From the NCBI GenBank assembly GCA_902620525.1, contig CACNIK010000002.1, positions 173,512-237,511 of the forward strand: a stretch of DNA of 64,000 nucleotides, read 5' to 3'. The notes under the pieces are model-generated. The model saw only the letters and a program-made list of their open reading frames with translations, was not told the origin of the DNA and ran no database searches. Of the stretch, positions 47,028-53,486 are shown piece after piece (positions within the stretch are counted from its first letter, which is position 1; each line of letters opens with the position of its first letter). Both the position numbers and the translations under genes were made by a program. The stretch comes from an uncultured Pelagibacteraceae bacterium (GTDB lineage: Bacteria; Pseudomonadota; Alphaproteobacteria; Pelagibacterales; Pelagibacteraceae).

Positions 47028-48302
47028 ATGGAAAAAAAATTTTTTCAAACGTCAATTAAAGACAGTTTGTTCACAGGTTTAATAGCCCTTGCACTTTTTG
47101 GTCCAATTGTAGGTTTAAGGACAGTTGCAAAAAATGAAGTTCTTGAAGTTCATCCTAAGTGGTTCATTGTTTTAATTATAGTCATAGTTTGCGCTGTAGG
47201 GAGATTTCTTACAAATCTTTACGTTTACAATCGAGATCAAAAAACTGGAATTCAATCAAGTATAGGTAAATCAATAAGTAATTTTTTAGATACAAAAGGT
47301 TATCAAATAGCTTTAACAGCAATTATATTTTCGGTAATTTTTCCTTTCCTTCCTTTTACAGATAGATACCTAATGGATATCGCCATCATGATGTTAACTT
47401 ACATAATGCTTGGATGGGGCTTAAATATTGTAATTGGTTTAGCAGGCTTATTAGATTTAGGATATGTAGCATTTTATGCAGTCGGTGCATATTCATATGC
47501 ATTGTTTGCAATCCATTTTGGTTGGTCATTCTGGATTTGTTTACCTATAGCTGGAATATTTGCAGCTATGTTTGGAGTTCTATTAGGTTTCCCAGTTTTA
47601 AGATTAAGAGGAGATTATTTAGCGATTGTAACTCTTGCTTTTGGAGAAATGATCAGAATTTTACTTTTAAATTGGTATCAACTTACAAAAGGTCCTGATG
47701 GGCTAACAGGAATACCAAGACCTTCTTTTTTTGGTTTACCTTTTAAAAGTTTTCCAGATGAAGGAGAACAAACATTTCATACTTTTTTTGGCATTGAATA
47801 TAATCCAATGCAAAGAATTATTTTCTTATATTACTTAATACTAGTTTTAGCTTTAATTACTAATCTTTTTACAATTAAGATAAGAAGACTTCCAATCGGA
47901 AGAGCTTGGGAAGCTTTAAGAGAAGATGAAATTGCATGCAAGTCATTAGGTGTCAATCCAAGAAATACAAAACTTACTGCATTTGCTATTGGAGCAATGT
48001 TCGGAGGTTTTGCAGGTTCATTCTTCGCAACTAGACAAGCGTTTATAAGTCCAGAGAGTTTTACTTTTATTGAATCAGCTATAATAGTAGCAATTGTAGT
48101 ACTTGGTGGAATGGGTTCTCAGACTGGAGTTGTACTAGCTACTGTTTTCTTAATAGGACTAATTGAAGTTTTTAGGGACTTCGAGTCTTATAGAATGATC
48201 GCATTTGGCGGTGCCATGGTTCTAATTATGATTTTTAGACCAAGAGGAATTTTAGCAACAAGAAAACCAACAATAACGTTAGAAAAGAGTTCATCAAAAT
48301 GA
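47028..48302 (+). CDS. livM: Branched-chain amino-acid ABC transporter, permease LivM (second system)
   Basis: 424 residues from ATG at 47028. A TTG at 47013 in frame would add five residues and overlap livH; the ATG is preferred. The N-terminal 110 residues hold two or three extra helices, as in proteobacterial LivM. The core is typical: LGWGLNIVIGLAGLLDLGYVAFYAVGAYSYAL near 130-160, LRLRGDYLAIVTLAFGEMIRILL near 195, GPDGLTGIPRP near 222, and the coupling loop WEALREDEIACKSLGVNPRNTKLTAFAIGAMFGGFAG near 297-333. The last four bases overlap livG. Confidence 0.94.
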   Translation: MEKKFFQTSIKDSLFTGLIALALFGPIVGLRTVAKNEVLEVHPKWFIVLIIVIVCAVGRFLTNLYVYNRDQKTGIQSSIGKSISNFLDTKGYQIALTAIIFSVIFPFLPFTDRYLMDIAIMMLTYIMLGWGLNIVIGLAGLLDLGYVAFYAVGAYSYALFAIHFGWSFWICLPIAGIFAAMFGVLLGFPVLRLRGDYLAIVTLAFGEMIRILLLNWYQLTKGPDGLTGIPRPSFFGLPFKSFPDEGEQTFHTFFGIEYNPMQRIIFLYYLILVLALITNLFTIKIRRLPIGRAWEALREDEIACKSLGVNPRNTKLTAFAIGAMFGGFAGSFFATRQAFISPESFTFIESAIIVAIVVLGGMGSQTGVVLATVFLIGLIEVFRDFESYRMIAFGGAMVLIMIFRPRGILATRKPTITLEKSSSK

Positions 48303-49093
48303 GTCAAAAATTATTGGATGTAGAAAACTTAACAATGAAATTTGGAGGTCTAGTGGCTATTGATAATTTATCTTTTTCTGCTGATAAAGATAAAATTACT
48401 TCAATAATAGGTCCAAATGGTGCGGGCAAAACAACTGTATTTAATTGCTTAACAGGTTTTTATAAGGCTACTGCTGGCTCAATGTTTTTAAATAAAGAAA
48501 ATGAAAGATTAAATTTAAGAAAATTTTCTGATTTTAAAGTGGCACAAAAAGCTGGAGTTGCCAGAACTTTTCAAAACATAAGGCTTTTCCCTCAAATGTC
48601 AGTTTTGGAAAACCTTATGGTTGCTCAGCATAACAAATTAATGGATGCTTCTGGTTTTACTATTCTTGGATTATTCAACTCACCTTCTTTTGTAAAAAAA
48701 GAAAAAGAAGCAGTAGAAATTTCAAAATACTGGTTAGATATTATTGGTTTAACGCACAGAGCAGATGACGATGCTGGTGATTTACCTTACGGAGATCAAA
48801 GAAAACTAGAGATTGTAAGAGCCATGTGTATTAATCCGCATTTGTTATGTCTAGATGAACCAGCTGCAGGGCTGAACGCTAAAGAGTCCGCTGAGTTAAA
48901 CAAATTACTTTTATTTATTAAAAATGAAAAAAAAACAGGCATTCTTCTAATAGAGCACGATATGAGCGTTGTAATGGAAATATCAGATCATGTTGTAGTT
49001 TTAAATTATGGAAAAAAGATTTTTCAAGGATCTGCTAAAGAAACAAAAAATAGCCCTGAAGTTATCGAGGCTTATTTAGGTACGGAGGAATAA
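48299..49093 (+). CDS. livG: Branched-chain amino-acid ABC transporter, ATPase LivG (second system)
   Basis: 264 residues. Walker A GPNGAGKTT near residue 38, ARTFQNIRLFPQMSVLENLMVAQH near 85 (Q-loop region, typical LivG), signature LPYGDQRK near 160, Walker B LCLDEPAAGLN near 180 and H-loop LLIEHDM near 218. Its insertion around 105-130 (the ASGFTILGLFNSPSFVKKEKEA segment) is usual for LivG. It overlaps livM by 4 bp and livF by one base. Confidence 0.95.
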   Translation: MSQKLLDVENLTMKFGGLVAIDNLSFSADKDKITSIIGPNGAGKTTVFNCLTGFYKATAGSMFLNKENERLNLRKFSDFKVAQKAGVARTFQNIRLFPQMSVLENLMVAQHNKLMDASGFTILGLFNSPSFVKKEKEAVEISKYWLDIIGLTHRADDDAGDLPYGDQRKLEIVRAMCINPHLLCLDEPAAGLNAKESAELNKLLLFIKNEKKTGILLIEHDMSVVMEISDHVVVLNYGKKIFQGSAKETKNSPEVIEAYLGTEE

Positions 49094-49812
49094 TGTTATC
49101 AATTTCTAATGTTGAAACTTTTTATGGAAATATACAGGCTTTAAGAGGAGTAAATGTAAAGGTGAATAGTGGAGAAATCGTCTCTTTAATAGGATCTAAC
49201 GGAGCGGGTAAATCGACTTTGCTAATGACAATTAGCGGAGTAAATAAAGCTGCTACAGGCGAAATTAAATTTGATGAAAAAAATATTGAAAGTTTGCCAC
49301 CACATGACATTGTAAACTTGGGTATTTCACAAGTTCCTGAAGGAAGAAGAATATTTTCAAGATTATCAGTGGAAGATAATTTGAGATTAGGTGCTTCATC
49401 AAATGATAAAGGAAAAAACTTTGATAACGATGTAAAAGATGTTTACGATTTATTTCCAGTTTTAAAAGACAGACTTAGCCAAAGGGGAGGAACATTATCA
49501 GGAGGTGAGCAACAAATGTTAGCTATAGGTAGAGCTTTGATGGCTAAGCCGAAAATGCTTCTTTTAGATGAGCCTTCTTTAGGTATAGCTCCAAAACTTG
49601 TTAACCAAATTTTCGTAGCAATTAAAAATATAAATAAAGAGAAAAAAGTTACCATTTTCTTAGTTGAACAAAATGCCAAAAAGGCTTTAGAGTTAGCGGA
49701 CAGAGGTTATGTGTTAGTCAACGGAAATATAACATTAGAGGGAACCGGTCAAGACCTATTGAAAAACAAGGATATTCAAGCCGCTTATTTAGAGGGTGGT
49801 GGAAAAAAATAA
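49093..49812 (+). CDS. livF: Branched-chain amino-acid ABC transporter, ATPase LivF (second system)
   Basis: 239 residues, the canonical LivF size. LSISNVETFYGNIQALRGVNVKVNSGEIVSLIGSNGAGKST contains Walker A near 34. GISQVPEGRRIFSRLSVEDNLRLGA near 75 is the LivF Q-loop hallmark, followed by signature LSGGEQQMLAIGRALM, Walker B LLLDEPSLGIAP and the EQNA variant of the H-loop. An 83-bp gap with a TTAA-repeat leader separates it from the binding-protein gene, unlike the tight joins before it. Confidence 0.96.
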   Translation: MLSISNVETFYGNIQALRGVNVKVNSGEIVSLIGSNGAGKSTLLMTISGVNKAATGEIKFDEKNIESLPPHDIVNLGISQVPEGRRIFSRLSVEDNLRLGASSNDKGKNFDNDVKDVYDLFPVLKDRLSQRGGTLSGGEQQMLAIGRALMAKPKMLLLDEPSLGIAPKLVNQIFVAIKNINKEKKVTIFLVEQNAKKALELADRGYVLVNGNITLEGTGQDLLKNKDIQAAYLEGGGKK

Positions 49813-49858
49813 CATTTTTCCATATTTACAAAAAACCTTAGGTAGTGTTCAATAATCA

Positions 49859-49891
49859 AAATTAATTAATTAATTAACAACAAAAAGAGGA
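49859..49891 (+). promoter_or_regulatory. Leader with TTAA repeat before the second liv binding protein
   Basis: AATTAATTAATTAATTAACA (about 49860-49879) is followed by AAAAAGAGGAA and the ATG at 49896. The block matches the leader of the binding-protein gene at 31.4 kb. Upstream, TTTACA near 49826 with AATAAT about 20 bp on is a weak promoter candidate. The gap suggests separate, higher expression of the binding protein. Confidence 0.4.
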
Positions 49892-49895
49892 ACAA

Positions 49896-50999
49896 ATGTT
49901 TAAGATTATGAAAAATATTCTTTCAATAATTGCTTCAATCTTTTTATTAGGATCAATAACTGCAAAAGCTGACGTTGTTGTAGCTTCTGCTGGACCAATG
50001 AGTGGTCAATACGCATCTTTTGGTGCTCAGTTAAAAGCTGGTGCTGAAATGTGGTTAAAAGATACTAATGCAAAAGGTGGTATTTTGGGGGAAAAAGTTA
50101 AATTAGTAATAGGTGATGACGCTTGTGATCCAAAACAAGCTGTGGCTGTAGCAAACAAATTTGCAGGTCAAGGAGTAACTTATGTTGCTGGACATTTCTG
50201 TTCAGGATCTTCTATACCAGCTTCTAAAGTTTACACTGAAGAAGGTATAATCCAAGTATCTCCAGCATCAACTAATCCAGCGTTCACAGATAAAGGTGGA
50301 CCGAATGTATTTAGAGTTTGCGGTAGAGATGACCAGCAAGGTGAAGTCGCTGGCGCATTCTTAGCAAAAGAATACAGTGGAAAAAAAGTTGCAATTATTC
50401 ATGATAAAACTGCTTACGGAAAAGGTTTAGCAGATGCTACTAAGAAAAACATGAATAAAGGTGGACTAAAAGAAACTATGTACGAAGCTATTACAGCAGG
50501 TGAAAAAGATTATTCTGCTTTAGTTTCAAAACTTAAATCAAACGGTATCGAAGCTGTTTATCTTGGAGGTTACCATACTGAAGGTGGTCTAATCGTAAGA
50601 CAAATGAGAGACCAAGGTATGAAAACTAAATTGATCAGTGGAGACGCACTAGTAACCGCAGAGTATTGGCAAATTACTGGTGATGCTGGTGAGGGTACTT
50701 TAATGACTTTCAGTCCAGACCCAAGAAATAATCCAGAAGCCGCACCATTAGTTAAAAAGTTCAAAGCTGCAGGAATTGAACCAGAAGGTTACGTGCTTTA
50801 TTCATATGCTGCGTTACAAGTATTTGAACAAGCTGCAACTCAAGCTGGATCCCTTGATAGAAAAAAGGTTCTTAAAGCAATGAAAAAAGGAAAATTCAAT
50901 ACAGTGCTTGGAACCTTAAGCTTTGATAAAAAAGGTGACGTAAGTTTACCAGGTTACGTTTTTTATGAGTGGAGCAAAGGTAATTATAAACAATTATAA
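49896..50999 (+). CDS. livJ: Branched-chain amino-acid ABC transporter, substrate-binding protein
   Basis: Periplasmic LivJ/LivK-type protein, 367 residues, the classic size. The signal peptide ends at AKA-DVVV near residue 26. ASAGPMSGQYASFGAQLKAGAEMWLKDTNAKGGILGEKVKLVIGDDACDPKQAVAVANKF and GHFCSGSSIPASKVYTEEGIIQVSPASTNP are textbook motifs, with the C-S-G-S-S ligand loop near 107-112 and the paired cysteines near 77 and 107 as in E. coli LivJ (first disulfide). AIIHDKTAYGKGLAD near 165 follows. ATG at 49896 is used because GAGG is 6-9 bases upstream. A strong terminator follows. Confidence 0.95.
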   Translation: MFKIMKNILSIIASIFLLGSITAKADVVVASAGPMSGQYASFGAQLKAGAEMWLKDTNAKGGILGEKVKLVIGDDACDPKQAVAVANKFAGQGVTYVAGHFCSGSSIPASKVYTEEGIIQVSPASTNPAFTDKGGPNVFRVCGRDDQQGEVAGAFLAKEYSGKKVAIIHDKTAYGKGLADATKKNMNKGGLKETMYEAITAGEKDYSALVSKLKSNGIEAVYLGGYHTEGGLIVRQMRDQGMKTKLISGDALVTAEYWQITGDAGEGTLMTFSPDPRNNPEAAPLVKKFKAAGIEPEGYVLYSYAALQVFEQAATQAGSLDRKKVLKAMKKGKFNTVLGTLSFDKKGDVSLPGYVFYEWSKGNYKQL

Positions 51000-51018
51000 T
51001 TATTTAACTTAAAAATTT

Positions 51019-51046
51019 AAAAGGGGGCGAAAGCCCCCTTTTTTTT
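51019..51046 (+). terminator. Intrinsic terminator after livJ
   Basis: AAGGGGGC (51021-51028), loop GAAA, and GCCCCCTT (51033-51040) form a GC-rich stem with a GNRA-type tetraloop, followed by six more T. It ends the second liv transcript. The ribosome-binding site of csaA (AAGGAG) begins 3 bp after the T-run, so csaA needs read-through or a promoter inside this region. Confidence 0.95.
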
Positions 51047-51059
51047 ATAAGGAGATAAA

Positions 51060-51395
51060 ATGGAAATTAACTATGAAGATTTTAAAAAGGTCTCAATCAA
51101 GGTCGGCACAGTTTTAGAAGTAAAAAAAAACGAAAAAGCAAGAAAACCATCTTTAATAATAAAAGTTGATTTTGGAAAAGAAATCGGTATCAAACAATCT
51201 TCAGCTCAAATCACGCATTACTATAACGCTGATAATTTGGTAGGCAAACAAGTTATCGGGGTGTGTAATTTTCCAACCAAGAATATAGCTGGTGTAGTAT
51301 CAGAAGTTTTAGTGCTTGGAGCAATAGAAAAAGATGGAAAAGTTGTCTTAGTGCATCCTTCTCAAAAAACCGAAAATGGTTTGGATATTGCTTAG
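51060..51395 (+). CDS. csaA: tRNA-binding-domain protein CsaA
   Basis: 111 residues forming a single OB-fold tRNA-binding domain like CsaA or the C-terminal part of methionyl-tRNA synthetase. YEDFKKVSIKVGTVLEVKKNEKARKPSLIIKVDFGKEIGIKQSSAQITHYY is the family start. ENLVGKQVIGVCNF-like NLVGKQVIGVCNFPTKNIAGVVSEVLVLGA follows. CsaA is a homodimer linked with protein export as a chaperone in Bacillus; its role here is not known. AAGGAG 5 bases before the ATG is a strong RBS. It lies right after the livJ terminator. Confidence 0.92.
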   Translation: MEINYEDFKKVSIKVGTVLEVKKNEKARKPSLIIKVDFGKEIGIKQSSAQITHYYNADNLVGKQVIGVCNFPTKNIAGVVSEVLVLGAIEKDGKVVLVHPSQKTENGLDIA

Positions 51396-51416
51396 TAATT
51401 AAAAATTTTTTTTAAT

Positions 51417-51947
51417 TTATATTATTTTTTTTAGAATTTTATCTTTAAAAATAAAATGGTGAGCTATTACTGCAAGAATATGAAGTGTTACAAGTGCCAA
51501 AAGTAAATAATTAGCATAAACATGAACATCATAGTAAGCGTCAGCTAAAATAAAATTGTCCTTTTTAAAACCGTATTTAAAAAATATGAAATTAAGTGTT
51601 TCTCCCATATACAGTTTTTTTAGTATACCTGAAATAGTTATAGTAAATATACTTACATATAACAAAAAGTGATTGGCTTTTCCGATGAAAACCTGTCCTT
51701 TAAAAAAACTTTTAGTTTCAGAAGGACTAGTGTTAAAAAATTTCCAAATTAATCGAAACAAAGTAATATAAAAAATTGTTAAACCAACTAATATGTGAAT
51801 GTTTTCAAGCTCTATCCTCTCATTTGAAAATTCAAGACTGACTAAATAAAATCCAAACGGAACCTGCAATAACAAAGCTAAAAAAGTAATCCAATGGAAC
51901 AATTTGCCCAATAGACCATATTCTTTATTGCTATTAAATAACTTCAT
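51417..51947 (-). CDS. Cytochrome b561 family protein
   Basis: 176 residues with four helices, diheme membrane electron carrier (CybB-type). Candidate heme ligands are H18 (LGKLFHWITFLA), H51 (ENIHILVGLTIFYI), a His near 137 (YYDVHVYANYLL) and H151-region histidines (LVTLHILAVIAHHF). The start KEYGLLGKLFHWITFLALLLQVPFGFY is a good match to bacterial b561. It could pass electrons between quinone and a periplasmic partner. The two divergent genes starting 18 bp away encode a DUF411 protein and a cytochrome c'. Confidence 0.87.
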   Translation of the reverse strand: MKLFNSNKEYGLLGKLFHWITFLALLLQVPFGFYLVSLEFSNERIELENIHILVGLTIFYITLFRLIWKFFNTSPSETKSFFKGQVFIGKANHFLLYVSIFTITISGILKKLYMGETLNFIFFKYGFKKDNFILADAYYDVHVYANYLLLALVTLHILAVIAHHFIFKDKILKKII

Positions 51948-51965
51948 TGTTAATTATAATTTCAT

Positions 51966-52448
51966 ATGACTTTAAAAAATTTCAATAAGTTCATTATATT
52001 GTTAATTTTATCCGCATCACTTTTTTTTGCTTTTAATTTTGTCGCAGATAAACAAGAAGTACTAGCAAAAACAAATAAAAATAAATTAAATGTTGAGGTT
52101 TTTAAAACACCATCCTGTGGATGTTGTTATGGATATGTTTTGTTTCTAGAAAAGGAAAAATTTAATGTAAAGCAGACAGATATGAGAAGCCTTCATTCAA
52201 TAAAAAAAAAATACAACATTCCACTTGAAATGCAGTCTTGTCATACTACTATTATGGGTAAATACTTTATAGAAGGTCACGTTCCACTTCAGGCAGTTAA
52301 TAAATTGTTAAAAGAACAACCTGATATAGACGGTATAGCTTTACCTGGGATGCCAATAGGAACACCTGGGATGCCTGGAGAAAAAGAAGAGCCTTATGTT
52401 ATTTATCAATTAATTGATGGGAAATTTTCTGTATTCATGACAATATAA
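51966..52448 (+). CDS. Exported DUF411 family metal-binding protein
   Basis: 160 residues. An N-terminal hydrophobic segment at about 8-25 is a signal or anchor, so the protein is periplasmic. A thioredoxin-like start TPSCGCCYGYVLFLEKEKFNVKQTD with C-G-C-C near residue 50-53 is the DUF411 hallmark, as is the MQSCHTTIMGKYFIEGHVPLQAVNKLL segment (near 91-117) and GMPIGTPGMPG near 136-146, a Met-rich stretch suggestive of copper. Such genes commonly sit near copper-handling genes. Copper binding is a family-based inference. It starts 18 bp from the divergent cytochrome b561 gene. Confidence 0.9.
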   Translation: MTLKNFNKFIILLILSASLFFAFNFVADKQEVLAKTNKNKLNVEVFKTPSCGCCYGYVLFLEKEKFNVKQTDMRSLHSIKKKYNIPLEMQSCHTTIMGKYFIEGHVPLQAVNKLLKEQPDIDGIALPGMPIGTPGMPGEKEEPYVIYQLIDGKFSVFMTI

Positions 52449-52451
52449 AAT

Positions 52452-52889
52452 ATGAAAAAATTAATTTTAATATTAATCTTTTTTTCAATCTTTTTTATAC
52501 CGTCACATTCTAATCAAAGTGTAGAAGAAATTATTAAAGGAAGAAAAGCTATGTTTAGCGCGAACTATCAAAACGCTAAAAAAATATCTATTTTATTAAA
52601 GTCAAAAAGAATAGATGAAGCCAAACCTCTTATGGAAAAAATTTCAAATAACTATAAAGAACTGTTAAATTATTTTCCTGAAAATACACAAGAAGGCTTT
52701 AAAACAGAGGCTTTACCAAGTATTTGGGAAAATAAAGATGAATTTAATGCATTGATGCAAAAAGCTTCGGACGATATGATTGAATTAACTAAAGCTATTA
52801 ACACAGTGAAAGATTTTCAAAAAATTCAAAAAGAGTTAATGTGGAATAATTGCTCATCCTGTCATAATAGATTTAGAGCTCCACACTAA
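52452..52889 (+). CDS. Cytochrome c' family protein (class II c-type cytochrome)
   Basis: 145 residues: a signal peptide to about residue 20, then a four-helix-bundle pattern and a C-terminal heme site C134-S-S-C137-H138 (WNNCSSCHNRFR), typical of cytochrome c'. EEIIKGRKAMFSANYQNAKKI in helix 1 is also typical. Cytochromes c' bind NO or CO or pass electrons; no distal-site judgement is possible by eye. It begins three bases after the DUF411 gene. Assembly would need the CcdA-dependent pathway. Confidence 0.9.
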   Translation: MKKLILILIFFSIFFIPSHSNQSVEEIIKGRKAMFSANYQNAKKISILLKSKRIDEAKPLMEKISNNYKELLNYFPENTQEGFKTEALPSIWENKDEFNALMQKASDDMIELTKAINTVKDFQKIQKELMWNNCSSCHNRFRAPH

Positions 52890-52895
52890 ACAAAA

Positions 52896-53483
52896 ATGCA
52901 AATTCTTCCATTAATCCTATTTGGTATTGCTACAGCTTTTTCACCTGGGCCTAATAATATAATGACATCTTATACGGCATTTAACTTTGGTTTTAGAAAA
53001 GCTATACCTACAATGCTTGGCGTAATAATTGGATGGACGCTTTTGATTATACTTTTGCAATTAACATCCGCTGCAGTTTTTGAGAAATATCAATTTATTC
53101 AAACCACAATAAAAATTCTTGGATCAATTTATCTTTTATATATGGCATTTAAGCTTTCATTTGGCGGCCAAACAAAAGATAATAAAATTGATCCGAAACC
53201 AGTAACATTTCTAAATACTTTCTGGTTTCAGTTTATAAATCCAAAAAGCATTATTGTTGGATTAACTTCCATTTCTCTCTTCATAGATACTGAAAATAAT
53301 TATTTGAGAGACTCGATAATCCTAACGTCGGTTTGGTTCTTTATGGCCGTTGGCAGTCAAACTGCTTGGTGTTTAATGGGAAAATATATGAGAAAATTCG
53401 CCACAAGTGATAAATTTATTAAGAATTTCAATTACACCATGTCTTTTTTGCTTATCGTTTGCGTAATTTTGTTTTATGTATAG
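52896..53483 (+). CDS. LysE/RhtB-family exporter
   Basis: 195 residues with six helices. FGIATAFSPGPNNIMTSYTAFNFGFRKAIPTMLGVIIGWTLL at 9-50 holds the family's PGPN motif and conserved Gly residues, and FWFQFINPKSIIVGLTSISLFI near 109 is the second conserved segment. It resembles the RhtB/ArgO/CysE-eam-like group (YfiK type, cysteine or O-acetylserine export) but the substrate is not deducible. It lies 6 bp after cytochrome c' and 3 bp before acnA, so expression is probably coupled. Confidence 0.87.
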   Translation: MQILPLILFGIATAFSPGPNNIMTSYTAFNFGFRKAIPTMLGVIIGWTLLIILLQLTSAAVFEKYQFIQTTIKILGSIYLLYMAFKLSFGGQTKDNKIDPKPVTFLNTFWFQFINPKSIIVGLTSISLFIDTENNYLRDSIILTSVWFFMAVGSQTAWCLMGKYMRKFATSDKFIKNFNYTMSFLLIVCVILFYV

Positions 53484-53486
53484 CGC

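Noticed and set aside
47414..47698. Cys/Trp-rich 94-residue frame inside livM
   Set aside because: Same-strand alternate frame of a conserved permease; composition is that of a frame-shifted membrane protein.
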